From the NCBI GenBank assembly GCA_963971575.1, contig OZ020613.1, positions 45,374,239-45,438,238 on the forward strand: DNA of 64,000 nucleotides. Direction: 5' to 3'. The DNA is from Liopterus haemorrhoidalis (Eukaryota > Arthropoda > Insecta > Coleoptera > Dytiscidae). How positions within the stretch are numbered: the stretch's first letter is position 1; each line of letters begins with the position of its first letter. The position numbers were made by a program, and so were the translations under genes. Positions 1-12,168 of this stretch are shown here, piece after piece. The notes beneath the pieces are model-generated. The model saw only the letters and a program-made list of their open reading frames with translations, was not told the DNA's origin and did no database searches.

Positions 1-813
1 ATTCGGATAATGTGGGGGAAAATAAAGTTTAGTTAGTAATAGGCTAGAATAGAAAAAGCTGATTGGTGGGTTCCGGGCTGTCTCTAGATGCTGGCTAAGA
101 TGCATGCGTATGAAATTAAATATCTGAACAACAAAAAATTCGACAACAATCTAGAAAATAATGATGCATTATTCCGATACATATCAATGTAGAATACTAA
201 GATCCTGTTTTTCCTTCCGACTATTAGATTAATCCATCCGGAATACACTACACTGAGTACGCAAGACAATATTTTTTAGAAACTTTAATGAAACAAAGAA
301 TTTATTTCAATTTTACGTTAAATTTGTTACGCTTTGTTCAACAATTTAAAAAAAATATTATTTTTTTAAATTCTATATGTTTCGAAAAATAATCTGATCA
401 AAAATTCTTGTTGAACTATTCCTGTTCACTTTAAAGTGCTTTATTGATTTTTCTTTTTTCAGATTTTTAGATCAATCCCTCTGAGAAATAAGGAACAGGA
501 AAGTTTCTTTTTTATAAATTCTTGGCGTAATAAGCATGAGAATATTTTTATATTTTTTCAAAAATATAATTTTGATTAATATACATCAAGCTTTCATTTG
601 ATACCCCACCCAAAACTTAAAAAATCATTTTTGTGGATAAATACATAGGTATATGAAGTATTTATAGGTCCTGCCGATTGGCCACAATTTCTACTGAATA
701 AACAGATTGGCTCATTCCATATATTCACTAAATAAACATTACTGAAATTCTGCAGACAAAAAGAAAACCACAATAAAATATTATTAATAGTATTTTAAGT
801 GCGAGTTACTAAC
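1..813 (-). other. Intron 1 of zinc-finger gene 0 (partial)
   Basis: Noncoding, AT-rich. It aligns piecewise with intron 1 of gene 1 (13741-15240), intron 1 of gene 2 (27530-28049) and 59980-60120, for example the shared stretch around 389-415 that recurs near 59990. It therefore reads as the intron downstream of the exon at 814-898. Position 152-159 (TAGAAAAT) is an unoccupied version of the hAT insertion site seen in gene 1. No coding sequence recognised. Confidence 0.6.
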
Positions 814-898
814 CTTTATCCAGTGCATCAAAAACTTCATATTCTGCCTTAATATTAATCGATTTTTGAATAATATCGCTGTCTTTCGTATCATTCAT
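814..898 (-). CDS. Zinc-finger gene 0, coding exon 1
   Basis: On the minus strand an ATG at 898-896 opens 28 codons beginning MNDTKDSDIIQKS and containing INIKAEYE, then one extra base before a donor reading G/GTTAGT. The same exon, with the same phase-1 donor, occurs at 16735-16819, 28050-28137 and 36642-36726, each upstream of a C2H2 exon, so this is the first coding exon of a fifth family member whose remaining exons lie left of the window. The IKAE tetrapeptide fits the SUMO consensus. The match among four copies is seen directly; function is inferred from the zinc-finger paralogs. Confidence 0.75.
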
Positions 899-984
899 AT
901 TCTTTTGGAAACAAAACCCTTTGTTCAACTTTCCAAATAAGTAAAATTAGTCCTGTTATAACCAGCTTGCATTATTTATTTCAA

Positions 985-1010
985 TATGTAGCAGTCCTTG
1001 CGGATTACGG
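985..1010 (-). promoter_or_regulatory. Conserved upstream block of gene 0
   Basis: About 90-115 bp upstream of the exon 1 ATG is a block whose plus strand reads near TATGTAGCAGTCC followed by TGCGGATTAC. It recurs at 16911-16935, 28204-28229 and 36822-36850, always just upstream of exon 1, while surrounding sequence has diverged more. It could be the core promoter or part of the 5' UTR. No TATA box was identified. Confidence 0.4.
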
Positions 1011-1609
1011 ATTTTGTCATTTGCTAGTGGTTAGCCATTTAAGGATATCACGATTTTCAACAGGTCGTAAGTCGTAATGATCGTACTTGTACTATATTAA
1101 AAAAATAAAAAACACATATTTAATTATTTAAACCATCAAAATCGAACCATACCCGCATCCTCGTTGAGCGAATACAAATAGAATCCCCGTCATACGCACT
1201 CACATCTCGACTTAGTAATTTTCACAGCTGGGCTGGTAGTGATAGCGCTGGTCACTCTGGTACTTAACTATCTCTGCTCTATCACTATAGACCATTTTAT
1301 ATCAGTGAACCAGGAACAGTTCTACTCCCATGTATTGGAAACATTACTCGTTCATGCAATTGTTTGGCACCAATAAAACATAAATGAATAATATTTATCA
1401 AAACGTTTAGAAGTAGTTCAATATACAACTGTTGACATACACTAACCAAGTGGCACATTTTATATTTCATAATTCGTAACAGCAGCAACCTTGATGTACG
1501 CGGGCTCTAACCATGGCCTTGTAACAATATATCACATGACAGACATATCACAATTAACTAGTTACACAACGCAACATGGTTATTTAGTCATCGCACTTTT
1601 AACGCTTTT
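1011..1609. other. No gene seen
   Basis: AT-rich sequence with only short random ORFs. I recognise no transposon terminus, tRNA or coding segment here. The left end of the LINE relic that follows may extend into it. Confidence 0.4.
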
Positions 1610-2860
1610 CCAAAAATGAAATTCCAAGACACTGGAGTATTTTTAAATCCAATGGATAGTCTGGTTGCACGTCGTTGTACACATTTATATAATTTTAACA
1701 GCAGATTAGAATATAGGCGACTGAATGATTTAGAGATTAAATTTCGAATGTAATTAGCTCTCTTATCACATCAAACATCAAAACTTCTTGTGACGAACCA
1801 AGAACTGATGTTATAGTTATATTTAAATCCACATGTGCATTCAGTGATGGAAGTGGTTTTCCATTAATTCAGTAGATTTATTTAGGATTGTTACGACCAA
1901 TATGTAGAATTGCAAGCCACTTATTAGTTCATAAGAATATATTATCCAGGTCAATTTGAAGAATCTGTCGATTCGTAAATAGCTAACTGAAAATGTTCAT
2001 ATCATCAGAATACATACAGTACTGAGAACTAATAGAACAGGGTAAATCAACAACAAATATTAAAAACAGTAAAGGACCAAGTACCGAATCCTGTGGAACG
2101 CTCCTAATTACAGGTCTTGGTAGAGAGAAACTATGACCAGATCTAGCTTGAAAGTATAGATTATAAAGATAAAATTCAATTCAACGGAGAAGTCTTACTC
2201 TTATCTATTAATAGGCACCTTATCGAATGGACGAGAATAGTCGAGATAAATAACATCAACTGGAATAGAACAGTTAATTGCTTTACTCCGCATGTTGGTT
2301 GCGTAAGGCATGTTTGTTGGCACAGATCTGCCAGGTAAAAATTCATGTTGGTGATCTAGTACAATATTATTTTCAAAAAGATATGACAGTGGATTCTGAC
2401 AACTATACGTTCTAATACGTACTAGAGAAACTAACACTAAGTGATTGATAGCACTCTGAGTTAAATTTATCGCCCTTTTTAAAAATTGGCGTGGTATGAG
2501 CAAGTCACCACGAATCCCGAAGGACGGAATTTTCGAATAATATTCTTAAAATGTCACTACTGCTAGAACATCGCTACATTTTTCAGGATAAGAAATGGAA
2601 TATTGTCGGATCCAGGTGTTGCAGATTCTTTTAGACAGTTCATTTCATTTCTAACGATCGGGGAATTGATCTCAACACCTGTGATTTCAGACCAAAACAA
2701 ATGGCCTAGTTTAATTTTTACTTCGAGCCATTCTTATCTCAAAAGATAGTTTGTTAGAAATTTGTCTCTGTCTGCTGTAATACCCAAGGTTTCCACTCCG
2801 TTTGTATTGATTCCAGTTTATTTTTTTACGTCGAAGAATATAGTGTTCGTGATTAAACCA
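1610..2860 (-). pseudogene. LINE reverse transcriptase relic (CR1/Jockey-like)
   Basis: Reading the minus strand from about 2860 downward, several frames give non-LTR RT motifs in the right order: a thumb-upstream segment with TPGSDNIPFLILK, then FENNIVLDHQHEFLPGRS, then DVIYLDYSRPFDKV (RT motif A region), then VPQDSVLGPLLFLIFVVD, then YSDDMNIF in place of YADD. The longest open piece is 2503-2201. The QGS to QDS change, frame jumps and stops show an old, inactive copy. It faces the next LINE relic in the opposite direction. Clade assignment is uncertain. Confidence 0.8.
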
Positions 2861-2926
2861 TTATTATTATCATTAGTATTTGTTTCGACGATTACACCAT
2901 AATCATCATAAATTACAATATTAAGG

Positions 2927-4260
2927 ATGCGAAATATACATAAAATCTTATTAAAAAAGTATAATTATTTGCCGCTTGATACAAAAGCTTTGAACATATT
3001 TCTTAAAAACAATAATTGTGCCAAAATCTTAGTAATTAGTATTAACTTAAAAGTAAAACGTTCACTTAACTGGAATATTAATTATTTATATACACCTCTA
3101 ACCACCAGTAGGAAACTAAAACTTGACTGTATTCAGTTCCAGGTTTTAAGAATATGTCTGGGTGCTATGAGGTCAACACCAACAAATGCTCTCCTCCTCC
3201 TCTAATCCTTAAACAGTTCAGGTACCTACTACCATATCTCCATAGAATCAGCAGTCATCACACACTTCCTTGCTATCTAACACCATACCAAGCACAGTTT
3301 AATCCACCCTTCATCCAACTAAACATTGTACTTGAAAAAACTAATTGCCCTGTTTCGCATGTCTTGTTAAATGAAGTCCTCAGAAATAAATTCCCTAATT
3401 ACACCTACATTTACACCGATGCCTCAAAGAATCTCACCCCTGACTGCACTGGCTACGGTATTTTCGTTCCCTCGATGGACTTACGACTTCCACTCAAAAC
3501 ATTCCCTTCTCTTCAGATTATGTCTGCAGAACTTCTGGCTACTCGACACTCTCTCTCATTAATTCCCACACTTAACATAAGGAAAGCTCTTATTCTCACA
3601 GACTCACTCAGTTCACTGCAGTTTATCAATAAAACAGGAATCTTCAACACGAATATGACAATACTTCACATCAAAACGCTAATAAATTCAATGAAAACAT
3701 CTGGAATTGAAGTACAGCTTCTGTGGATACATAGCCATTGCAGAATTTATGACAATGAAATCGCTGACCAGCTAGCAAAAACTGGAGTCGCCAAATTTGG
3801 ACCTCAACTTATCGAGACGGTATATTACCTCGGTCTGTTCCGGCACATAAATCAAGCATTGTCCCGCAAATGGCAAGAGGAATGGAACGAAACAGCACAA
3901 GTAAGAGAAGCCCACCTACATTCGATTCAACCCCACGAAAACCGTGGTTATATAATTTGAATATTTCAAAAATGTCTGTCATCTGCATGAAATAAAAGTA
4001 CTAGAATAAGATCTATGCACCTGCGGAGTACTCGACGACATGACTCACATTCTATTTAACTGCCCGAATCATTCAGCCCAGTCTACGAAGCTGTACTAGG
4101 ATCTCACCAAGCATCTGCCATCCCCTATGGACATGAAGACAATTCTCGCACATCCCACCCCCGACATCTGCACACTAATCGTAGGATTTCTTAATACTAT
4201 AATATTTAAACTTTAAATATCACCTAATCCAACAATGCTATGCGCTGGTAGAATGGTTCA
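2927..4260 (+). pseudogene. LINE 3' portion with RNase H domain (I/R1-like)
   Basis: The ORF at 3154-3960 contains an RNase H fold: YIYTDASKN, the SAELLA helix, TDSLSSLQFI, and WIHSHCRIYDNEIADQLAK, matching the D-E-D-D catalytic pattern of the LINE RNase H domain. Just upstream, 3115-3205 reads LDCIQFQVLRICLGAMRST in another frame, the usual C-terminal RT segment of I/Jockey-type LINEs. Downstream, about 4010-4200, a cysteine/histidine segment (CGVLDDMTHILFNCPNHS) continues in broken frame. 5' truncated and frameshifted, so inactive. Confidence 0.85.
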
Positions 4261-4587
4261 CGGACCTAAGCCAAATTAAATATAGAATAGAATATTATTT
4301 ACATAATTCATATTCCAGTTATTAAATGATAACTTATTATCGAATGTAAGTACATACAAGTATAAAAAACACAGTTAAATTAACATATTCCTAACACAAA
4401 CTATGTAGGTACATTAAATATTATTATTAGAGAGCTGTTAATCTTTAGACCGTTCAAACGTTAGAATGCAATATTGCTTTTAAATGAAATAGGCGCGGTG
4501 TTGCCAAATGTTTTTATGAATTTTTTTATTTTTATTTATTTATTTTTTATCTATTATTTTATTTAAATATTTAAATATAATAGTATA

Positions 4588-4588
<1 letters not shown>

Positions 4589-4626
<38 letters not shown>

Positions 4627-6248
4627 CAGAAAATCTGTGTGTACCGAGTTGAAATTTGGTATATAAGTAGGAAATGCAGTCAAAATAAGGAGGCAAATCG
4701 AAAATCAGAAGAAAAAAAAAAGTATCACTTAAGACGTAGACTTAACAGAAAAATTGCTTATAATAACAAAACAAATATTTTTTTAATGATTTTGTTTCAA
4801 TTGGATTGATATTACGGGAGTTACGAAGGGACAACCCAAAACTAAAATTTAGTATTGACTTAACAGCAAAAACGCACATGAGAAAAGCTGTTTATAATAA
4901 AAAAACAAATATATGTTGTCCTATAAATTATTCAATTGGTTGAGGAGCTGGGAAGGGAGGAAGGGGGTGGGAGCTAAAACTAAAATACTGGAAATATCTC
5001 GCTTATTATTTACTTTACATCAACAATTTATAAAGACAATTTGTTTTGATTGACGAACGATTATTTTCTGTTTAGTGTAGCTTTTGAATATTTAGTAGGA
5101 CAGAGGGAGCGCTACTTATAAACTTGAAATATCTCTCTTATTATTGACTTAACATTAAACATGTGTATAACAAAAGTTGTTATAATTTCAGTAATATAAA
5201 TAAATAAATAAACAAATCTTTCGACTTGGTTTTTGCTTACAAAGGTTACCCATACACATGTACAAAAACGAAGTTGAACATTTGGTTCTAATCAGCCCAT
5301 AAACGGCAAATCTAGATTCAAGGTTAGTTATTAAAACCCTTCGGATGGCCTGTGTTTTATTTCTTTTTGGCACATAGGCGTCTGTTTAGAATCTGTATAT
5401 GTATTAAAACTCAAAAACAGCTAAACCGATTTTAGTGCTATTTGCAACAGCGTATTGCAAATTTGTCTGGAAATATTTTAAGCTATATATCATCGCGGTA
5501 TGACACCAGGCTCCCGATCAATTAAGAAATATTCAGAAAAACTCGAAAAAATCTTCCATATTATAAAAAACTATAAATATTTTTTTTTGTTTTAATTTAA
5601 AAAAGATACACATATTCAAAATATATATTAACGAATTTTAGGGTTTAATATTGCTACAAAAATGTTCCCGAGGGTATACATATATCACACATTTTTTTAT
5701 TTTAATTTTTGACGACAATTATGACGTTAAATTCTGTTTAACATTATTGTAAACCCCTAAAGCAACACGAAGAAAAAAACTTACTTGGGTGGCAAGAATA
5801 TTTACCAACGAAAAAAGTGCTCTGATCTATATAGGTACGATTTATAAATCAGGAATAATCATGGAGTAGTTATAATAAATATCATAAAAATTATAATAAA
5901 TAATTTCGTAAGGTGCATTATAAAATATATCACGTGACCGGCGCTGCCTTTGGCGATGAGTGATTCTCACATGGGCATTTTATGTGGCATTTTCCTGGGT
6001 TAGGACAACGGGACACTTATACGTATTGTTACTAAATATCTGTACTACCAATGTTTATAAAGAAGTTCGTAAATAAATTATTTGTATAAGAAGCACATAT
6101 TAATACAATGGTAGATTAAAACAAATAAATATTTTTGAATGTAAAACGATTCGCAGCAACCAGTCTTGAACCGATTTCAAAATGGGCCCGATCTAAGCGG
6201 GTTACGACTATTTTTTTCGGTAGCAAAGCAGAGGGTATACTGCTAGTA
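4589..6248. mobile_element. Possible Helitron-like element
   Basis: The region starts with TC followed by a long (TA)n run (about 4595-4624) and a phrase close to GAGTTGAAATTTGGTATA, common near 5' ends of insect Helitrons. It ends near 6247 with GGTATACTGCTAGT, a CTAG-type terminus preceded by a small GC stem (CCCG...CGGG, about 6186-6201). No Rep/helicase coding is visible. The assignment rests on remembered terminal patterns and is weak. The ORFs inside look random. Confidence 0.25.
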
Positions 6249-6620
6249 GAATTATAAAAAATAATATAATATTAATAAAATTACCAAAGTGTGAATTTTA
6301 TCAATGCAATGGATAAATTAAGTTTCAGCAAAATTTCATTGACTTTAGCGTTTATTCAACTTTTTTCAAGATTACATAAACTTCTGCTTGCAGTACAAGT
6401 TATTGTGTCTAAACATGCTACTAATCCATGTAATTTCATTAATGTATATAAGGTACAAAAACCAACATCATACACACAGAAGCGAATTTTTAACAGTTTT
6501 GTCAGTATAATTTTTATTCATATCTATAACGAATGTAGATTTGGTGTGTACATGTCCATACAAAAATTTAATTACAAATATTTATGACCCAAATGATAGG
6601 AAGTATTTTATAATATAGTA

Positions 6621-7631
6621 CAGTGCTTCTCAACCTTTTATGGCCTGGGACCCCCCAAATTATAAAAATATTGTCTGCGGCCCCCCTATATATATATATA
6701 TATATTCCAGATAACATGGATGGGAACACGAGTTTTTCGAAAAGGCGACGTTGCTCACACGTCACTCAATCGTCAAAAATTTTGAACTAAAATTTATCCA
6801 CAAAATTGAATGGTAGTATTGAAATTTTCCGGAAAAAAACAGAATTACAGGACATCAAGGACAATTTCGAATTTTTAAATGGGAACGTATGTCATATTGG
6901 AAATCTTTGGATAGAGCTTTTCAACAACTTTTTCTTAAACATTTTTTTAATATCTTTTACGGTTGACAAAAAAACTGATATTTTTAAATGACGATTATAG
7001 TCCCTATAACGACTTGAAAGTAAAGTATTTTTATTTACAAATGTTCAAAGTGCCTTCCATTTTAATTTAAACACATTCGCATCTTTACTCTTGAGTTACC
7101 TGTAAAATATATAATAACAAATATTGCACTTTCAAATCGTACCTACTTCAAAGCACAACTTAAAAATACTTGAAGTGCCTCCAACGCGAACCCATTAACC
7201 GACATACAATTTATTTGACTTTGATATAGTCTACTTATAATCTGTTTCTTTTGTTAAAGCGGAACTAGATTTTCAAATCTAGTAATTTTTATCGATTAAA
7301 TGAAGCTTTTGATCATTTTGTTTAGTAAAAGCCCATTTACTCATTATAAAGTTAGCTAGTGACAACTTAAACATTTGAAATAGCCTGTAGTTTAAATTAG
7401 TTGTCAAAATAAGTATATTAAGTATAAAAATAAATAGAATATTTATTTTATTTATGTTGTGAAAGGTATATTTTTACGAATATCAATATAAGATACTAGT
7501 ATTTATAAATATGAATAAAATTTATATGTTGTAAGATTGAGTGCATTTTTATTATATTTTCATGTTTTGATCTTGTATGATTTCGCGGCCCCCCGACGAA
7601 GCCTTCACGGCCCCCCGGTTGAGAAACGCTG
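6621..7631. mobile_element. Non-autonomous hAT element
   Basis: The left end reads CAGTGCTTCTCAACC and the right end, inverted, CAGCGTTTCTCAACC. Both termini are followed by C-rich tracts (GGGACCCCCC; GGCCCCCCG). Flanks are ATATAGTA on the left and GTATAGTA on the right, an 8-bp target duplication with one mismatch, as expected for hAT. The interior is AT-rich without transposase. It includes a (TA)n run at about 6688-6705. Confidence 0.85.
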
Positions 7632-7996
7632 GTATAGTATTTCCAAAATGAAATGGCCACCCTCACTTTCTGATTCCAATAATGACTGACAGTATAACAA
7701 TTATACCTGTTGAGTTTATGGTTCTGTTAAAAATAGTTGCCAGGACCGAAATAACTATTTAAAATAAACGTGTTTTTTTATATGCTGTTTAGAATGAACT
7801 GTATATACTCATATGACATTCCTTCACATTTTTATCAGGCTTAGGACTGGCTATATTTGAATTATAAATATAGGCATGTTTAAAAATCGTTTTGTTTTAA
7901 AGTCTTCATAGTATATTAAATACTTCAAATTTGCTCAAACAAAATCATTCTTTTTTTAAACTTGTCAATTTATGGTAATTTAAAATTATTAAAATA

Positions 7997-8540
7997 TTAA
8001 TCACTATCACTATTATCATTGTTTATATCACTATCAGAGTTTGTGTCACTACCACTGTCATTTAAATTAATAATTATTGACGATTTATTTGGTGGATTTA
8101 TAAAAAAAAATGTTTCAATTGTCTTTACATGTTCCACACATGTTTTTCCAAAAATCACTACTTACTGCACTTCTTTCATCTTTAGTTAATTGTACTACAG
8201 TATCACTTTCTGTCGGTGTTGTATTATTCCGGCGCACATTACCTTTTAATTGGCTCCATATTAGTTCTATAGGATTTAAAACACGAACAATGATACGTTG
8301 AATTGTTCTTTATGGAACACTTGTTAATTCCACAGTTCTAAGTATTGGTTTGCCATTACCCTCCGAAACTAACATTTTATAAACGTTCAGTATCAGAACT
8401 TTGCAATCTTCTGATAAATGACATTTTTCTTTAGTAGCCACGTCCACATTTTCGCACTCCAAATCACCTTGCACAGATTCACTATTTTCACTACAGAAAT
8501 TAGGAATTTCTTCAAAATCCAATGGTCGCCAAAGAGCCAT
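7997..8540 (-). pseudogene. Internally deleted DDE-type transposase
   Basis: On the minus strand an ATG at 8540 opens MALWRPLDFEEIP and continues to KVLILNVYKMLV and LRTVELTSVP, which resembles the N-terminal helix-turn-helix of IS630/Tc1-related transposases. At about 8300 the sequence jumps straight to LNPIELIWSQLKGNV, the last DDE_3 motif, then SSDFWKNMCGTCKD and an acidic tail (DSGSDTNSDSDINND) ending at TAA 7999-7997. The catalytic core between them is missing. One in-frame stop near 8131 and a frame change also occur. It is not related to the zinc-finger family. Confidence 0.75.
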
Positions 8541-9439
8541 GGTGTTAATGTATGCACGCTATGAACGTTGAAAATTAACTAACAAACAAGTATAATAATC
8601 CCTAAAATTTAGAAACAATAGGATTTTAAATTGGGAAAAGATCCTTAATAGTTTTTAAGAAACTTCAATTGAACTAGTGTTACATCAATTTAATTTAAAT
8701 TGCCTTAATACTCCTTATATTCCTTTTACAGCAATAAGTCTTAAGATTACTGCCATAAACCCATTACCGATTTAATAAGTTTCTTAACAAGACCGGCCAT
8801 GTCATTTTGGAAATACTATAATACCAACCGATAATATCTAGACGGCCAGTAATATAGAAGACCAGTATGAATAAAAAAAGAAGAAAAAAATAAACAAAAT
8901 TAAAAAATAATAAATAAATGATACGAAAGTTCTGAATTATTTTCACCAATTTTATTAGAGTTGCAGGTTACAATGCATATTTTTTTCAAATTTTTAATCA
9001 GGATGACGGTATGACTAAGAATAAAAATATTTTAATATGTAGTACAAAATGTTCGCGCACTTTTAGGACTAACGACCGGAACTCAAGAATAATTTCGGAA
9101 TTGATTTAAATATACTTTTAGAAAATCATCGTTAGTAAGTAAAGTTAATGTTAAATGAATACAATTTAAACAATTAAGCATAAAATTTGCAATACATAAA
9201 AAATTGGCGCAGAATGTTAGCACTTCGTAGAGGCCTTGTGACCACTGACGAATGAAAGGAACATTTATTTATTTTAAGTCTGTCTTTGCGAGACGGTGTC
9301 GAGCAGTTCTGCTCCTACCACCATGATTTTTATGTATTAACGATTTATGAGTTTTATTTAAAATATATTTTTTTAATATGACCACGTATTTAAGACTGAT
9401 GATAACTGAACTTATCAGTCGGATTGTCGCGCAATACTT
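8541..9439. other. 3' flank of gene 1, duplicated at gene 2
   Basis: No gene seen. The stretch 8925-9120 aligns with 21915-22120 and 9180-9440 aligns with 22330-22540, so the 3' flanks of genes 1 and 2 are paralogous. This shows that the duplicated unit included at least 1 kb beyond the zinc-finger exon. Confidence 0.6.
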
Positions 9440-9588
9440 TTCAATGTACATTTTTAACATTTTTATGTTCTCTCTCCAGAATGTATTCGTTTGTGTCTAT
9501 GACTGTTACGTTAATGTTTTCGTCCAGTATGAATTCAAATGCAAATAATAGGACTAACCTTTTGACTAAATACTTTATTAGACTATTC
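9440..9588 (-). pseudogene. Decayed zinc fingers downstream of gene 1 stop
   Basis: Past the stop codon the minus strand still reads as zinc-finger-like sequence in shifting frames, with TNEYILEREHKNVKN-type shadow repeats and finger spacing. Equivalent remnants follow the stop of genes 2, 3 and 4. It is therefore old coding sequence lost by a nonsense change at the first cysteine of the next finger. Confidence 0.6.
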
Positions 9589-10367
9589 TCATTTGAATAG
9601 TTTCTCACCAGAATGCTTTCGTCTGTGTAAAACGACATGTGCTAACTGTCTACATTCTTTGTCACACAGATCACATTTGTATGGTTTCTCACCAGAATGA
9701 ATTAGTTTGTGTCTATTGAGATGTGATGACTTAGTAAATTCTTTATTACACTCATTACATTTGAATGGGTTTTCTCCAGAATGTATTCGTTTGTGCACAA
9801 TAAGATGTAGTGAACGTGTAAATACTTTATTACATTGATCACATTTAAATGAATTCTCCCCAGAATGTATTAATTTGTGTTTAATGAGATATGATGGCCG
9901 TTTAAATGCTTTATCACACATATCACATTTGAAAGGTTTCTCCTCAGAATGTGTTTGTCTGTGATTAAAGTAAGTTGCTGGATCGCTAAACGCTTTATTA
10001 CACTTATCACATATGAATGGTTTCTCACCAGTATGAACTCTTTTGTGTATAATGAGTTGTGATGACTGTGTAAATTCTTTATTACACTGATTACATTTGA
10101 ATGGTTTCTCTCCAGAATGTATTCGTTTGTGTTTAAGGAGATGATCTGACCGTGTAAATGCTTTATCACACTGATCACATCTGAATCGCTTCTCTTTAAT
10201 ATGTACTGCTTTATGAGCAACAAGATCTTTAGCTTGGGCAAATGTTTTCTCACATAAAACACATTTATAACATGTCTCTATTGCTTGTGTTGTATTTATC
10301 TGTTTGACCTTGCTGTCGGGCACTTGCTCCCAAATTTCGTGTGGATTACCGGAAGGTGTTTCACTAC
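9589..10367 (-). CDS. Zinc-finger gene 1, exon 3 (8 C2H2 fingers)
   Basis: The acceptor AG is at 10369-10368 (TATTTGTTAACAG), giving a phase-1 join to exon 2. The exon starts SETPSGNPHEIWEQ and then has eight C2H2 fingers of the form C-x2-C-x12-H-x3-H, joined by H(S/T)GE(K/N)PFKC linkers. The first finger (CYKCVLC) is degenerate in spacing and the last has the altered core DKECRQLAH. The stop TGA is at 9591-9589. With exons 12169-12300 and 16735-16819 the model totals 996 nt, 331 aa. C2H2 arrays normally bind DNA in the nucleus; the target is unknown. The upstream in-frame ATG lies in the intron and is not the start. Confidence 0.88.
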
Positions 10368-11169
10368 CTGTTAACAAATAAGTAATTACAATAGTATGTA
10401 TGTATTGTTACCGGGGGTCTTGGAAATAATGGACTTACAGAAAGAGGTCTTGGTTAATAGTAATACGGATTTCAAGTAAAAGGTATATCAAAGATAATTT
10501 TTTTTGTAATTTCAATCTTTGCAGCAGTATGGCTTGTTACAAAATACTCTATGAGAGAAAAAAAAAAGGCGACTTCTTAGCTTTCTTAGATTTAATTAGC
10601 TATAGATAAGTTTTTCACAAAAAATACTAATAATTGATTTTTCGAATATTTTTTCATTACTTTCTTTGCCATATTGTCAATATTATTTGCGACTTAAGTT
10701 TGAAACAGTTTTTTTAATATGGCTTTATGAAGTTCGCTGCCGAAGGGCCAGGGCTTTAAATACATAGGAAGGAACTGACCTTGAAGGGAACAAAAGAGCT
10801 CTTGGTAGTGCGGATAATTTTACGGAAATTTGAACACTTATGTGGCATATTGTAGCTCTTAGCAGTGGGGGTTTTGACCTTTCTATTCAAAGGGTCAGGG
10901 TGATATTATGTACGTTCGTGCTGATATTATTACATTCGTGAGGACAAAATGTCGCACAAATTTACTATCCAAAATACCTTAAAGTGATGTATGTTAAGCT
11001 TGCGCTCCCTGTATTTTGTTTCGTATAATATGAAATTACATGTCCACGCACTATATAAAGTACACTTAAGCTGACTGCTTAATAAATAAATTTCGCTCTT
11101 TTAAAATTTTTTATTTTAAGCAATAAACTTATTCTGGAAAGTGATATTCTACAAAATCGTCTATAAATA

Positions 11170-12053
11170 TCAGCTCGTCAAGGATGAAATTTATAGTTAA
11201 TAATATTGCCAACTTTAACAGCTTATTATTTGACATTGGCTTAATATTTTACCGTTTTCTTTTCTTTTTTTTTGTGGAAAGTTACACATCTCCTCTGTTT
11301 AAAGAAATCATTGTATGCTCTAAAAAATATCAAAAACTTTTTTTAAAATTAATTTTGTTGAAAATGGAACGGTCGGAAATTCGCACTATTATGAAGTATG
11401 AGTTCTTACGTGGAACTACGGCATCGCAGACCGCGCGAAACATTAATAGTGTATTTGACTCTAGTGTTACTACGTAGCAAATATCAAATCGGTTCGCCAA
11501 ATTTCGTACTGGTAACTTAAAAACCAAACAAAAACAAAAATAAATAAATAAATAAAAAAAATTAAAAAATAAAAAACTGGCTCATCAATCACAGCAGAAA
11601 TATACTGCAACCAATTGAACGAAATGATCCAAAAACTTTAAGAAAAACAGCCTAGATTGGTCAACAGATCGACTTCTATCTTATTGCATGATAACGCTAG
11701 ACCACACACTGCACAAATGACTGTGGCAAAACTACAGGAATTGAAGTTTGAACTTCTTCATCATCATCCATACTCACCAGACGTAGTGACTACCACTTCT
11801 TCCGCAATTTGGACAACTTTTTAATAGGAAAACAGTTTAATTCCGACAATGCTGTAAAACTGGCCTTCCAGGAATTCATTGACTCTCGTCCGCCAGGGTT
11901 TTATACCACCGGCCTCAACAACCTGCCGCTTAAATGGCAAAAGTGTATAGACAATACGGGTGCACATTTTGATGAAAAAAATAATTCTTTATATTTGTAA
12001 GTTATCAACCAACTTTGGCTTTTTTTCCACAAATTTCATCCTTGACGACCTAT
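11170..12053 (+). mobile_element. Mariner element in intron 2 of gene 1
   Basis: Inverted ends share TCGTCAAGGATGAAATTT (11175 onward, and reversed ending about 12048), bordered by TA-rich sequence. Inside is a broken mariner transposase (11364-12000). Gene 2 has the unoccupied version of this intron position at about 26405-26440, confirming insertion after duplication. Confidence 0.8.
11364..12000 (+). pseudogene. Mariner transposase, broken
   Basis: The N-terminus reads MERSEIRTIMKYEFLRG and RGTTASQTARNINSVF, the helix-turn-helix of mariner transposases, then a stop at 11475. After a central deletion it resumes with LLHDNARPHTAQMTVAKL (second catalytic Asp region), HHPYSPDV, and in a shifted frame DNFLIGKQFNSDNAVKLAF to a C-terminal FIDSRPPGFYTTGLNNL. 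The first catalytic Asp segment is gone, so the protein is inactive. Confidence 0.85.
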
Positions 12054-12168
12054 TATATGTAATACCTAATGAAAAGTAATTGTAAATCAGTTCAGTAGTC
12101 ACACTAAGAAATCAGTTTAAACAAGCAATGATTTTTACATAAGCATCAACTAAACTAACTCCACTGAC

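Noticed and set aside
6291..6991. ORFs of 61-98 codons at 6291-6587, 6568-6765 and 6806-6991
   Set aside because: AT-rich, low-complexity peptides; two of them overlap hAT element sequence. No domain.
10377..10377. In-frame ATGs just upstream of the zinc-finger exons (10377, 23901, 34121, 54947) as true starts
   Set aside because: They lie on the intron side of good acceptors shared by all four genes, so the spliced model is preferred.
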